Below, in pieces: positions 1 to 8,998 of a stretch of 64,000 nucleotides of DNA. The notes under the pieces were generated by a model. It had not been told where the DNA came from, made no database searches, and was given only the letters and a program-made list of their open reading frames with translations. A program made the position numbers and the translations under genes. Where the stretch lies: contig NZ_JABCPZ010000001.1 in assembly GCF_013283785.1 (NCBI RefSeq), positions 93,893 to 157,892 on the forward strand, given 5' to 3'. The DNA is from Nonomuraea antri (GTDB lineage: Bacteria > Actinomycetota > Actinomycetes > Streptosporangiales > Streptosporangiaceae). How positions within the stretch are numbered: position 1 is the stretch's first letter; each line of letters begins with the position of its first letter.

Positions 1-1
1 C

Positions 2-367
2 CTGGTGAACCGGGCCCGCTCGACCGGGCTGTCGGCGAGCGTCACGGTCACCGGCACGCCCAGGAGCCTGCCTGCCGAGGTCGACAAGGCCGCCTACCGG
101 ATCGTCCAGGAGTCGCTGACCAACGTCTCCAGGCACGCGGGACCGGCCGCCGCGGCCACCGTCCTGGTCGCCTACGATCATGACGTCCTGGTGGTGCAGG
201 TGGACGACGACGGCAAGGCCGACCGGGACCATCCGCCCGTCCCCGGCGTCGGCCTGCTCGGCATGCGCGAGCGGGTGGCCGCCCTGCGCGGCCTGCTGCG
301 CGCCGAGCCGAGGGCCGAGGGCGGCTTCACGGTACGTGCCGAACTGCCACTGGAGGAATCGACGTGA
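2..367 (+). CDS. Sensor histidine kinase, NarL/DesK type, C-terminal part (5' end outside window)
   Basis: Only the last ~121 codons are present; the reading frame is open to the window edge. What remains is the HATPase_c ATP-binding domain of a two-component kinase: an N box ([10 protein letters not shown]), a G1-like DDDG segment and a G2 box [11 protein letters not shown], the form typical of the HisKA_3 family that pairs with LuxR-type regulators. The TGA stop overlaps the GTG start of the next gene by four bases, so kinase and regulator are translationally coupled. The input signal cannot be told because the sensor part is missing. Confidence 0.92.
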   Translation: MVNRARSTGLSASVTVTGTPRSLPAEVDKAAYRIVQESLTNVSRHAGPAAAATVLVAYDHDVLVVQVDDDGKADRDHPPVPGVGLLGMRERVAALRGLLRAEPRAEGGFTVRAELPLEEST

Positions 368-1026
368 TCCGCGTGCTGCTCGTGGACGACCAGGCGCTCA
401 TCCGCGGCGGCTTCCGCGCGCTGCTGGAGGCCGAGGACGACATCGAGGTGGTGGCCGAGGCCGCCAACGGCGAGCAGGCGATCGCGCTGGCCCTCGAACA
501 CCTGCCGGACGTGGCGCTCATCGACGTGCAGATGCCCGTGATGGACGGCATCGAGGCCACCCGCAGGATCGCCGCCGACGAGCGGCTGAAGGACGTGCAC
601 GTGGTGATCCTGACCAACTACGGCCTGGACGAGTACGTCTTCAACGCGCTGCGTGCCGGGGCCGGCGGCTTCATGGTCAAGGACACCGAGCCGGACGACC
701 TGCTGCAGGGCGTCCGGGTGGCCGCGCGCGGCGACGCGCTGCTGTCCCCGGCGATCACCCGCAGGCTGATCAGCGAGTACGTGGCCCGCCGCCCCGACCC
801 GGAGCTCGGCGACCTCGACGCGCTCACCAACCGCGAACGCGAGGTGATGGCGCTGGTGGCGCGCGGACTGACCAACGACGAGATCGCCGCCCACATGGTG
901 ATCAGCCCGACCACCGCCAAGACGCACGTCAGCAGGGCGATGACCAAGTTGCGGGCCCGCGACAGGGCGCAGCTCGTGGTCTTCGCCTACGAGTCCGGCC
1001 TGGTCTCGCCCCGTCCCAGGAGCTGA
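364..1026 (+). CDS. Two-component response regulator, NarL/FixJ (LuxR HTH) family
   Basis: 220 residues, full length for the family. The receiver domain (about 1-120) shows the acidic pair D8-D9, the phospho-acceptor D54 in ALIDVQMP, T84 and K106. A LuxR-type helix-turn-helix follows at about 153-215 ([22 protein letters not shown], then a recognition helix with [10 protein letters not shown]). It starts with GTG inside the stop of the kinase gene, so it is the cognate regulator. The regulon is not evident; the LCP gene 125 bp downstream lies on the same strand and could be a target. Confidence 0.95.
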   Translation: MIRVLLVDDQALIRGGFRALLEAEDDIEVVAEAANGEQAIALALEHLPDVALIDVQMPVMDGIEATRRIAADERLKDVHVVILTNYGLDEYVFNALRAGAGGFMVKDTEPDDLLQGVRVAARGDALLSPAITRRLISEYVARRPDPELGDLDALTNREREVMALVARGLTNDEIAAHMVISPTTAKTHVSRAMTKLRARDRAQLVVFAYESGLVSPRPRS

Positions 1027-1150
1027 CCGGCCGAACGCCGGGACCGGGGCCACGGCCTGGCGGTAAACTGCCGACGTTCAACGGCCGAGATCTGTACGGC
1101 GAGGCTCTTGGCCAGGGCGGGCGCCCTCGGCCCCCGTCCCCTGGAGTCAC

Positions 1151-2548
1151 GTGAGCAGTGGGCTTGTCGACGCGCCCCAGGTGCAGGGCGCGCCGCCGCC
1201 GCGCCGCCGGCGGCGCTGGCCGCGCGTGCTGATCGCGGTCGTGGTCGCGCTCGTGCTGCTGGTCGCGGGCATCGTGGCGGGCGTCTCTCTGAAGCTGATC
1301 GGCAACGTGAAGCACGAGAACGTCACCCAGGAGGACCTGGGCGCCACCCGGCCGCCCAAGGTGGCCACCACGGCGATGAACGTGCTCATCGTCGGCTCCG
1401 ACCAGCGCAACGGCAAGAACGCCAGGTACGGCCGGGTGGCCGGCGAGCGCACCGACACGATCATGCTGGCGCACGTGTCGTCCCAGCGGGACAACGCGAT
1501 CGTGGTGAGCTTCCCCCGCGACTCGCTCGTCCAGCTGCCCGCCTGCCGGGCCAAGGGCCACCTGCCCGGCCAGCAGGCGCACCTCGGCATGATCAACGAG
1601 TCGTTCAACTCCGGCGGCATCGCCTGCACCTGGAAGACCGTCGAGACGCTGACCGGCATCCGCATCGACCACTTCGTGAAGGTCGACTTCACCGGCTTCA
1701 AGACGATGGTCGACGCGGTGGGCGGCGTGGAGGTCTGCCTGCCCGCGCCGGTGAACGACAAGAAGGCGCTGCTGCACCTGCCCGCCGGGCGGCAGACGCT
1801 CAACGGCGAGCAGTCGCTCGGGTACGTACGCGCCCGCTACAGCCTGGGCGACGGCTCCGACATCGGCAGGATCCAGCGGCAGCAGATGTTCATCGCCTCG
1901 ATGCTGAAGAAGGTGATGAGCGGCGAGACGCTGACCGATCCGGCCAAGCTGTTCGGCTTCCTCGACGCGGGCACCAGGTCCGTCACCACCGACCCCGGCC
2001 TGACCCCCGGCGTGATGCGGGACCTGGCGCTGAGCCTGAAGGGGCTCAACGCCGGGCAGGTCCGCTTCATCACCACCCCGTGGCACTACTCGCTCACCCA
2101 GCCCGGACGGGTGGAGTGGGTGCAGCCGCAGGCCAGGAAGCTGTTCCAGGCCGTGGCCCGCGACCAGAACCTGGCGGGCGTCAAGGGCGGCCAGGCCAAG
2201 GTCGGGCGCTCCAAGATCCAGATCGAGCTGCGCAACGGCACCTACCGCAGCGGGCTCGGCACCCAGGTGGCGGCCTTCCTGGAGCAGCGCGGCTACCACA
2301 TCACCGAGATCGGCGACGCGGCGCGCAAGCCGCTGGCCAGGACCACCGTGCTGTACGGGCCGAACGGCGAGACCCGGGTGCCCACCCTGGTCAAGGACCT
2401 CAACGCGGGCACGCCCCGGCTGGTGGCCGGCGCCAGGACGAACCACCTGGTGCTGGTGATCGGCGACGACTGGCAGGGGCTCAAGCCGCAGCGCCCGGAC
2501 GAGCCGCTGAACGCCTTCGACGCCACCCACGACACCTGCGCAGGGTGA
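1151..2548 (+). CDS. LytR-CpsA-Psr (LCP) family cell-wall glycopolymer ligase
   Basis: 465 residues. Predicted to transfer lipid-linked glycopolymers (teichoic acid-like or arabinogalactan-type) to peptidoglycan outside the membrane. A basic cytoplasmic tail (RRRRRW) is followed by one membrane segment at about 24-46, the LCP domain at about 75-235 with the pyrophosphate-binding arginines (ERTDTIML and SFPRDS), and a LytR_C domain at about 355-450 (IELRNGTYRSGLGTQVAAFL). GTG start with GGAG about six bases upstream. It converges on the TetR gene with a 9-bp gap. A second LCP gene lies at 26981. Confidence 0.93.
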   Translation: MSSGLVDAPQVQGAPPPRRRRRWPRVLIAVVVALVLLVAGIVAGVSLKLIGNVKHENVTQEDLGATRPPKVATTAMNVLIVGSDQRNGKNARYGRVAGERTDTIMLAHVSSQRDNAIVVSFPRDSLVQLPACRAKGHLPGQQAHLGMINESFNSGGIACTWKTVETLTGIRIDHFVKVDFTGFKTMVDAVGGVEVCLPAPVNDKKALLHLPAGRQTLNGEQSLGYVRARYSLGDGSDIGRIQRQQMFIASMLKKVMSGETLTDPAKLFGFLDAGTRSVTTDPGLTPGVMRDLALSLKGLNAGQVRFITTPWHYSLTQPGRVEWVQPQARKLFQAVARDQNLAGVKGGQAKVGRSKIQIELRNGTYRSGLGTQVAAFLEQRGYHITEIGDAARKPLARTTVLYGPNGETRVPTLVKDLNAGTPRLVAGARTNHLVLVIGDDWQGLKPQRPDEPLNAFDATHDTCAG

Positions 2549-2557
2549 GCCGGAGGG

Positions 2558-3163
2558 CTATTCGAGGAACGCACCCAGGGCCGCGAGCGCGTCGACGACC
2601 TCGCGGCCGCTCGGCGTGCTGTCCGGGTCGAGCAGCCACTGCGTGATCAGGCCGTCGGAGATCGCGATGAGCACCGAGACCACCGCCTCGGGCGAGAACG
2701 GCGGCTCGACGCCCAGCTCGGCGGACACCCGCCTGATCATGTCGACGCCCGCCCGCCTGGCCCGCGCGTACGCGGCGGCGAGCTTCTCGCGCAGCACCGG
2801 CTCGCGCAGCGCGGCCGGGTAGCCCTCGACGCAGACCACCAGCAGCGGCCGCATCTCCTCGAACACGTCGACCAGCTCGGCCATCGCGCGTTCCAGCGTC
2901 TGCCTGGGCGTGCCCAGCTCGGTCTCGAAGATCGCCTTCTCGACCCGCTCGGTCCACGCCTCGAACGTGCCCGCGATGGCCTCGTTCAGCAGCGCGTCTT
3001 TACCGCCGAAGTGGTAGCCGATGGAGGCCAGGTTCGTGCCCGACGCGGCGACCAGGTCGCGCGCGGTCGTGCGGGCGTAGCCCTTCTCCTGCAGGCAGCT
3101 CACGGCTCCCGCGAGCAGTCTCTCCCGGTATCCACCGGCCTCTGTGCGTGCCACGTGATCCAT
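2558..3163 (-). CDS. TetR-family transcriptional repressor
   Basis: 201 residues. The N-terminal TetR DNA-binding domain is clear (about 12-60: LLAGAVSCLQEKGYARTTAR, then SGTNLASIGYHFGGKDALL); the C-terminal half is the ligand-binding part and resembles a TetR_C domain. It is transcribed away from a cytochrome P450 gene, and the 55-bp gap carries a near-perfect 12+12 inverted repeat (3174-3200), so it most likely represses both itself and the P450. The ligand is unknown. Confidence 0.92.
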   Translation of the reverse strand: MDHVARTEAGGYRERLLAGAVSCLQEKGYARTTARDLVAASGTNLASIGYHFGGKDALLNEAIAGTFEAWTERVEKAIFETELGTPRQTLERAMAELVDVFEEMRPLLVVCVEGYPAALREPVLREKLAAAYARARRAGVDMIRRVSAELGVEPPFSPEAVVSVLIAISDGLITQWLLDPDSTPSGREVVDALAALGAFLE

Positions 3164-3173
3164 GCTACAGATG

Positions 3174-3200
3174 TATACGAGCGTCTATGACGTACGTATA
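3174..3200. promoter_or_regulatory. Inverted-repeat operator between TetR and P450 genes
   Basis: The left arm TATACGAGCGTC (3174-3185) pairs with the right arm GACGTACGTATA (3189-3200) at 10 of 12 positions around a 3-bp centre. It lies 10 bp upstream of the TetR start and just before the P450 ribosome binding site (GGAGGTG, 3206-3212). The size and place fit a TetR operator; binding is inferred. Confidence 0.7.
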
Positions 3201-3218
3201 TCTACGGAGGTGTGACAC

Positions 3219-4499
3219 GTGGTTCCCCCCGGATCCAAGCTCCCGCCGCTGGTGCAGACGGCGCGCTTCATGGCCGACCCCGTCGGCGCGTTCGAGCGCG
3301 CGCACCGCAGGTACGGGCCGATCTTCACGATTCGCTACACGGGCTTCCCGCCCGAGGTCTACGTCACCACGGCCGAACTGGCCGAGCAGGTGTACAAGAC
3401 CGACCAGGGCGGCGGGAGCGCGGGCGCGGCCCGGCGCGACTTCCTGGAACCCATGGTGGGCGCGCACTCGGTGCTCACGCTCGACGGCGAGCCCTGGTGG
3501 CAGCACCGCAAGCTGCTCAACCCCCCGCTGCGCGCCAAGCAGGTGGCCGGCTACGCCGACGACATCGCGGCCATCGCCGCCGAGAAGATCGCCACCTGGC
3601 CGCTCGGCCGGCCGTTCGCGCTGCGCGAACGCATGCAGGAGATCACGCTGGAGATCATCGTACGGCTGATCTTCGGCATTCGCGACGCCGGGCGGCTGGC
3701 CAGGCTGCGGGCACTGCTGCCCAGGCTCATCGAGGTCGGGGGCGGGATGTCGGTCGCCATGCTGCCGGCCGGGCTGCGCGGCCCGGCGAGCCGCGTGCCG
3801 TTCCTGCCGTACGCGCGTTTCCTGCGGCTACGCGCCGCCGTGGACGCGATCCTGTTCGACGAGATAGCCCGCCGCCGGGCGAATCCGGGCGGCACCGACG
3901 TGCTCGGCAGGCTCCTGGAGACCGAGCTGAGCGACCAGGAGATACGCGACGAGCTGATCACCTTGCTCATCGCCGGCCACGAGACCACCGCCACCGGTCT
4001 GGCCTGGGCCTTCGAGCGCGTCCTGCGCATGCCGGAGGTGCTGCGCCGGCTGCCGGACGACGAGCCCTACCTCGACGCCGTGGTCAAGGAGGTGCTGCGG
4101 ATGCGGCCCGTCGTGTACGAGGCGCCAAGACTGCTCGACGCCCCGCTCCGCCTGGGGGACCACGTGATCCCCGCCGGCTGGTACGCCGGGCCGTACATCC
4201 CGCTCGTGCACCGCGATCCCGCCGCGTTCGCCGAGCCCGCGCGCTTCCGCCCGGAACGCTTCCTCGGCGGACCGCAGAGCAGGGCCTGGATGCCGTTCGG
4301 CGGCGGCCGCCGCTTCTGCGTCGGCGCTCAGCTGGCCCTGCTGGAGATGCGTGTCATCATTCGCGAGGTGCTGCACCGCCTGGAGCTCACCGCGCCGGAT
4401 CCGGCGCCCGAGGCCAGGCGGCTCACGAACGTCACCCTGGCCCCCGCGAAGCTGACGCGCGTCATTGCGCGCGCTCGGACTCCTGCTCGGACGCCGTGA
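3219..4499 (+). CDS. Cytochrome P450 monooxygenase
   Basis: 426 residues, soluble bacterial type. Landmarks are all present: I-helix oxygen-activation motif AGHETT (252-257), the K-helix ExxR pair E291/R294, and the heme-binding loop FGGGRRFCVG with Cys367 as axial thiolate ligand. GTG start with GGAGGTG upstream. No ferredoxin or reductase gene is adjacent, so redox partners must come from elsewhere. The divergent TetR repressor suggests induction by its substrate (a xenobiotic or lipid-like compound). The last 38 bp overlap the 3' end of the opposite-strand DUF3073 gene. Confidence 0.95.
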   Translation: MVPPGSKLPPLVQTARFMADPVGAFERAHRRYGPIFTIRYTGFPPEVYVTTAELAEQVYKTDQGGGSAGAARRDFLEPMVGAHSVLTLDGEPWWQHRKLLNPPLRAKQVAGYADDIAAIAAEKIATWPLGRPFALRERMQEITLEIIVRLIFGIRDAGRLARLRALLPRLIEVGGGMSVAMLPAGLRGPASRVPFLPYARFLRLRAAVDAILFDEIARRRANPGGTDVLGRLLETELSDQEIRDELITLLIAGHETTATGLAWAFERVLRMPEVLRRLPDDEPYLDAVVKEVLRMRPVVYEAPRLLDAPLRLGDHVIPAGWYAGPYIPLVHRDPAAFAEPARFRPERFLGGPQSRAWMPFGGGRRFCVGAQLALLEMRVIIREVLHRLELTAPDPAPEARRLTNVTLAPAKLTRVIARARTPARTP

Positions 4500-4632
4500 C
4501 CGGGTGGCTCTCGTCTCTCCCTGTGTCGGCCCCCAACTCCTCGCGAAGCCGGTCGTAGTCGATGTTGTGGTTGGTGTACTTCAGCTGGCGAGCGACCTTC
4601 GTCTGCTTCGCCTTGGCTCTTCCTCGGCCCAT
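4462..4632 (-). CDS. DUF3073 family small basic protein
   Basis: A 56-residue protein too short for routine gene calls. It begins MGRGRAKAKQTKVARQLKY, the signature of actinobacterial DUF3073, then an NHNIDYDRLREELG helix and an acidic tail. The start has a good ribosome binding site (GGGAG, plus-strand 4637-4641) and a promoter-like TTCAAG, 16 bp, TAGGAT further upstream. The family is near-universal in actinomycetes but has no known function; the basic head suggests nucleic-acid contact. Its 3' end overlaps the P450 gene by 38 bp. Confidence 0.9.
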   Translation of the reverse strand: MGRGRAKAKQTKVARQLKYTNHNIDYDRLREELGADTGRDESHPVTASEQESERAQ

Positions 4633-4706
4633 GGCTACTCCCTAGTCCCCGCTGTCATCCTATCCAACAACATGGTGACTTGAAGAATTATGCAACTGCG
4701 CTGGAT

Positions 4707-4712
4707 TAGTCT
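4707..4712 (+). promoter_or_regulatory. -10 element (TAGTCT) of a leaderless ArsR gene
   Basis: TAGTCT matches TANNNT and ends six bases before the ATG at 4719; no Shine-Dalgarno sequence is present. Transcription would start on the A of the start codon. A -35 box is not clear (TTGAAG at 4680 is 21 bp away). Confidence 0.55.
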
Positions 4713-4718
4713 GACACT

Positions 4719-5051
4719 ATGCACGTGGAGGTCTATCAGGCCAAGGCCGACTTCTTCCGAACTCTCGGCCACCCCGCTCGCATCCGAGTGTTGGAGCTAC
4801 TTCAGGAGGGGCCGCTACCCGTCAGGGATCTTCTGGCCCAGATCGACATCGAGGCCTCGAGCCTCTCCCAGCAACTGGCGGTGCTGCGCAGAGCAGGCAT
4901 CGTGAGCGCGATCCGAGAAGGCAGCACGGTGGTCTACACACTGGCCACCCCCGAGCTGGCCGACCTGCTCGGCGCCGCCCGCCGCATCCTCACCGACATG
5001 CTCGCAGACCAGGGCGAACTGCTCGCGGAACTCCGGGCGGAAGTCACCTAG
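4719..5051 (+). CDS. ArsR-family winged-helix regulator
   Basis: 110 residues forming a single winged helix-turn-helix (FRTLGHPARIRVLELL, then SSLSQQLAVLRRAGIVSAIR and a STVVYTL wing). There are no cysteines, so it is not a thiol-based metal sensor of the ArsR/CadC kind; it may sense another ligand or a redox-neutral signal. It stands alone, divergent from the DUF3073 gene, and is 81 bp upstream of menB on the same strand. It appears leaderless. Confidence 0.9.
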   Translation: MHVEVYQAKADFFRTLGHPARIRVLELLQEGPLPVRDLLAQIDIEASSLSQQLAVLRRAGIVSAIREGSTVVYTLATPELADLLGAARRILTDMLADQGELLAELRAEVT

Positions 5052-5119
5052 CGCGGCCGGCGCGCCGCCCGTCCGCCTTCGGGTGGCGCGCGGGCCGAAG
5101 GGCCTCGGAACAGATCCGT

Positions 5120-5125
5120 TAGGCT
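5120..5125 (+). promoter_or_regulatory. -10 element (TAGGCT) of leaderless menB
   Basis: TAGGCT fits TANNNT and is followed by seven bases and then the menB ATG (5133). No ribosome binding site precedes the start, so menB is probably transcribed and translated from its A. Confidence 0.5.
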
Positions 5126-5132
5126 CTGGCGC

Positions 5133-6011
<879 letters not shown>

Positions 6012-6012
6012 C

Positions 6013-6930
6013 ATGCGGATCGTCGTGCCGCCCGCGCTGACCGAGTCGCACGTCGAGATCGACGGCGAGGCCGGGCGGGCCTGGTCGGCCGGGCTGCCCG
6101 CGCTGGCCGAGCGCTACCTCGACCAGTGGGGGCTGCGCCTGGCCGGCGGCGCGGCCATGCACGGCTACGTCTCGCTCGTCCTGCCGGTGCTGCGCGACGA
6201 CGGGACCAGGGCGGCGCTGAAGCTCCAGCCCGTCACGGACGAGAACGCCGGCGAGGGCGCCGCGCTGCGTGCCTGGGCCGGGCAGGCGTCGGTGCGGCTG
6301 CTCGACGAGGACCGGGAGACCGGCACCCTCCTGCTCGAATGGCTCGACGCCGACCGCCCGCTGTCGGCCGTGCCCGACGACACCGAGGCCCTGGAGATCC
6401 TGACCGGGCTGCTGGCCAGGCTCGTCACGCACCCGGCGCCGCCCGGCCTGCGCCGCCTGAGCGACATCGCCGAGGCCATGCTGGCCGACGTGCCCGAGTC
6501 CCTGCCCGAGCTGCACCGCGAGCGCGACAGGCACTGGCTGCGGTTCTGCGCCGACGCCGTGGCCGAGCTGGTCGCCGAGCCCGGCGACCGGCTGCTGCAC
6601 TGGGACCTGCACTACGACAACGTCCTCGGGGCCGAACGTGAGCCGTGGCTGGCCATCGACCCCAAGCCGCTGGCCGGCGACCCGGGGTTCGAGCTCGCGC
6701 CCGCGCTGCGCAACCGGTGGGCCGAGGTGCTGGCGACCGGCGACGTCACGCGGGCGGTGCTGCGCCGCTTCGACCTGATGACCGACGGTCTCGGCCTCGA
6801 CCGCGCCCGCGCGGCCGGCTGGACGCTCGCGCGGGTGCTGCAGAACTCGCTGTGGGACGTGGCCGACGGCGAGGACGAGCTCGACGACGTCCAACTCGCC
6901 ATCGCCGAGGCCGTCTCCCGCCGCCTGTGA
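6013..6930 (+). CDS. Aminoglycoside/hydroxyurea phosphotransferase-like kinase, APH(6) type
   Basis: 305 residues, eukaryotic-like kinase fold. The catalytic loop HWDLHYDN holds the base D198 and N203, and the magnesium-binding AIDPKP motif has D216. The family includes streptomycin 6-kinases (StrB/Sph). The start is one base after the menB stop, so it is co-transcribed with menB. Whether it inactivates an antibiotic or phosphorylates a cell metabolite cannot be told from sequence; chromosomal actinomycete copies are frequent and often of unknown role. Confidence 0.85.
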   Translation: MRIVVPPALTESHVEIDGEAGRAWSAGLPALAERYLDQWGLRLAGGAAMHGYVSLVLPVLRDDGTRAALKLQPVTDENAGEGAALRAWAGQASVRLLDEDRETGTLLLEWLDADRPLSAVPDDTEALEILTGLLARLVTHPAPPGLRRLSDIAEAMLADVPESLPELHRERDRHWLRFCADAVAELVAEPGDRLLHWDLHYDNVLGAEREPWLAIDPKPLAGDPGFELAPALRNRWAEVLATGDVTRAVLRRFDLMTDGLGLDRARAAGWTLARVLQNSLWDVADGEDELDDVQLAIAEAVSRRL

Positions 6931-6992
6931 TCGGGGGCCGGTGGGCGCCGGGTCACCGCTTGTGACCCGGGCAGGGGCCGCGGATCGCCTGG

Positions 6993-7484
6993 TCAGCGCC
7001 AGTAGGCCGGGTAGCGGTGCCCGGGCAGCAGCCGCCCGAGAATCACCCCGCCCGCGATCACGATGCCGCTCGCCGCCACCATCGGCACCGCGAACCCCAC
7101 CGGGTCCGGCGCGGTGAGCCCGATCAGCGCCGCCGTCGCCCCGGCGGGCGGGTGCGTGGCCCGCAGCAACATCATCGGCGCCGTGGCCAGCGCCGCCGCG
7201 ACGGCCGCCGTCCACAGGGAGGGCCCGGCCGCCGCGGTGATCGCCAGTGCCAGCGCCGAGGCGCTGACGTGACCTAACACGATGCTGCGCGGCTGGGCGA
7301 AGGGCGCGGCCGGCGCCAGCGCGACGATCCCCGCGGTGGCGGTGAACGGCAGCGCGAACAGCGCCAGCCCGGTGAGGTCGGCGGCCCCGGCCAGCAGCAG
7401 CAACGCGACGAGCGCCGCCGCCGTGGCCGTCACCACCGTCTTGATCGGCACCCGCGCGGGGGCCTGCGACGACGACACGCTCAT
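6993..7484 (-). CDS. HPP-family integral membrane protein
   Basis: 163 residues, four to five hydrophobic helices, with the signature RATHPPAGATAAL between two of them. HPP proteins are thought to transport small anions; nitrite transport has been reported for a plant and cyanobacterial member. ATG at 7484 chosen because of TGGAGG six bases upstream and because the reading frame before it belongs to a shadow of the hydrolase gene. It follows the hydrolase by 35 bp and is likely in the same transcript. Confidence 0.88.
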   Translation of the reverse strand: MSVSSSQAPARVPIKTVVTATAAALVALLLLAGAADLTGLALFALPFTATAGIVALAPAAPFAQPRSIVLGHVSASALALAITAAAGPSLWTAAVAAALATAPMMLLRATHPPAGATAALIGLTAPDPVGFAVPMVAASGIVIAGGVILGRLLPGHRYPAYWR

Positions 7485-7519
7485 GACAAGCCTCCAGGTC
7501 GGTACGGACGAACGCGGCA

Positions 7520-8380
7520 TCAGTCCGGCAGCCGGCGCAGGAAGTCGCGCACCAGGGCGGCGATCTGCGCGCCCCGGGTCTCCAGCGCGAAGTGGCCGGC
7601 GTCCAGCAGCTGGATGTGCGCGTCCTTGACGTCGCGGGCGAACGCGGTGGCGCCGTCGGGGCCGAAGATCTCGTCGTGCCGCCCCCACACGGCCAGCACC
7701 GGCGGCTGGTGCACGCGCAGGTACTCCTGCCAGCTCGGGTACCGCCCGGGGTTGACGCCGTAGTCCAGGAACAGCGCGAGCTGGATGTCGTGGCTGCCGG
7801 GACGGTCGAGCACGGCCTGGTCCAGCGCCGCCTTGTCCGGGTTCACCAGGCTGGTGTCGGTGACGCCGTGCGTGTACTGCCAGCGGGTGGCCTCGCGGGT
7901 GTAGTAGCCGAGCAGCGGCGCGGTGTTCCGCTCCGACGGGTCGGCCCAGGCCGCCTTGAACGGCTCCCAGAACGGCGTCAGGCCCTCCTCGTAGGCGTTG
8001 CCGTTCTGCGTGACGATGCCGGTGATGCGCTCGGGGTGCCTGGTGGCCAGCCGGAAGCCGACCGGCGCGCCGTAGTCGTGGACGTAGACGGCGTACTTGG
8101 CGACGCCCAGCGAGTCGAGCAACTGGTCCACCACGTCGGCGAGGTGGTCGAAGGTGTAGTCCCACTCACCGGCGGCCGGGGCGTCACTGTGGCCGAAGCC
8201 GGGGTAGTCGGGGGCGATCAGGTGGAACTCGTCCGACAACTCGGCGATCAGCTCCTGGTAGGCCACCGACGAGGTCGGGAAGCCGTGCAGCAACACCAGC
8301 GTGGGCGCGGACGGGTCGCCTGCCTCCCGGTAGAAGACGTTCAGCCCCTCGACGACGGCAGTGCGGTAACGAACGGTCAC
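7520..8380 (-). CDS. Alpha/beta hydrolase, epoxide hydrolase/dehalogenase-like
   Basis: 286 residues. The HGFP oxyanion motif (32-35), nucleophile Asp102 in VHDYG, acid Asp236 in GRHDEIFG and His263 in AGHFALE form an Asp-His-Asp triad. An Asp nucleophile and HGxP with a Tyr pair near 159-160 favour epoxide hydrolase or fluoroacetate/haloalkane dehalogenase chemistry over an esterase. It is transcribed divergently from a CGNR regulator across an intergenic region rich in TTAACC/GGTTAA repeats. Confidence 0.88.
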   Translation of the reverse strand: MTVRYRTAVVEGLNVFYREAGDPSAPTLVLLHGFPTSSVAYQELIAELSDEFHLIAPDYPGFGHSDAPAAGEWDYTFDHLADVVDQLLDSLGVAKYAVYVHDYGAPVGFRLATRHPERITGIVTQNGNAYEEGLTPFWEPFKAAWADPSERNTAPLLGYYTREATRWQYTHGVTDTSLVNPDKAALDQAVLDRPGSHDIQLALFLDYGVNPGRYPSWQEYLRVHQPPVLAVWGRHDEIFGPDGATAFARDVKDAHIQLLDAGHFALETRGAQIAALVRDFLRRLPD

Positions 8381-8390
8381 GACAAGCTCC

Positions 8391-8469
8391 TTAACCGGCT
8401 AAATCAGTTTTGCTGGTTAAGTGATAGCATGCTGAGTGATAACCGGTCAACCTGTCTTAGGGGGTTAAG
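8391..8469. promoter_or_regulatory. Operator region with TTAACCGG-type repeats
   Basis: TTAACCGG (8391-8398) and CTGGTTAA (8413-8420) form an inverted repeat with 7 of 8 bases matching. A related ATAACCGGTCAA follows at 8440-8450 and GGGTTAAG at 8462-8469. The four copies span the gap between the hydrolase and CGNR genes, so they probably bind the CGNR protein. Confidence 0.6.
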
Positions 8470-8472
8470 TCC

Positions 8473-8994
8473 GTGAGACTCCGTCCGCTGCGTACCGAGC
8501 CCGTGGCGTTGGACCTGGTCGACACCGTCTGGGTGGAGCACGCGACGCTGCTCGACCAGTTCGACGATCTGGCGGGCGTCCGCGCCTGGCTGGCCGACCA
8601 CGACCTGCCCGGCGAGGCGGACGAACGGATGCGCGATCGCCTGGCCGAGACCCGCGCCGCGCTGCGGGACCAGCTCGAAGGGCGCGGCCCCGACCGGCTC
8701 AACGCCGTGCTCGCCCACGGCAGCCGCCGGCCCCAGGTCGGGGCCGGCGGGCGGGCGCACGAGGTGGTGATCGTGGCCGACGAGTCGTGGCGCACGGCCT
8801 GGACGGTCGCCGCCGCCTTCGCCGACCTCATGGGCGAGCGGGGCGAACGCGTGCGCAAGTGCGCGAACCCGGAGTGCGTGCTGTGGTTCCTGGACGTGAG
8901 CAAGAACGGCAGCCGGCGGTGGTGCTCGATGGAGGCGTGCGGGAACCGGGCCAAGGTGGGCCGCTTCCACCAGCGCGCCAAGTCGGCCCCCTGA
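8473..8994 (+). CDS. CGNR zinc-finger regulator (ABATE domain)
   Basis: 173 residues. An N-terminal ABATE-like domain (LRTEPVALDLVDTVWVE) is followed by a C-terminal zinc finger with Cys130, Cys135, Cys151 and Cys156, the last within CGNR (156-159). The family is assumed to be DNA-binding and usually controls a neighbouring enzyme gene. GTG start with AGGGGG about eight bases upstream. Divergent from the hydrolase-HPP operon, which is its likely target. Confidence 0.9.
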   Translation: MRLRPLRTEPVALDLVDTVWVEHATLLDQFDDLAGVRAWLADHDLPGEADERMRDRLAETRAALRDQLEGRGPDRLNAVLAHGSRRPQVGAGGRAHEVVIVADESWRTAWTVAAAFADLMGERGERVRKCANPECVLWFLDVSKNGSRRWCSMEACGNRAKVGRFHQRAKSAP

Positions 8995-8998
8995 CCCG

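Noticed and set aside
6013..6930. Acquired antibiotic resistance gene
   Set aside because: The kinase is co-transcribed with menB and has the same composition as its surroundings, so it looks native; its substrate is unknown.
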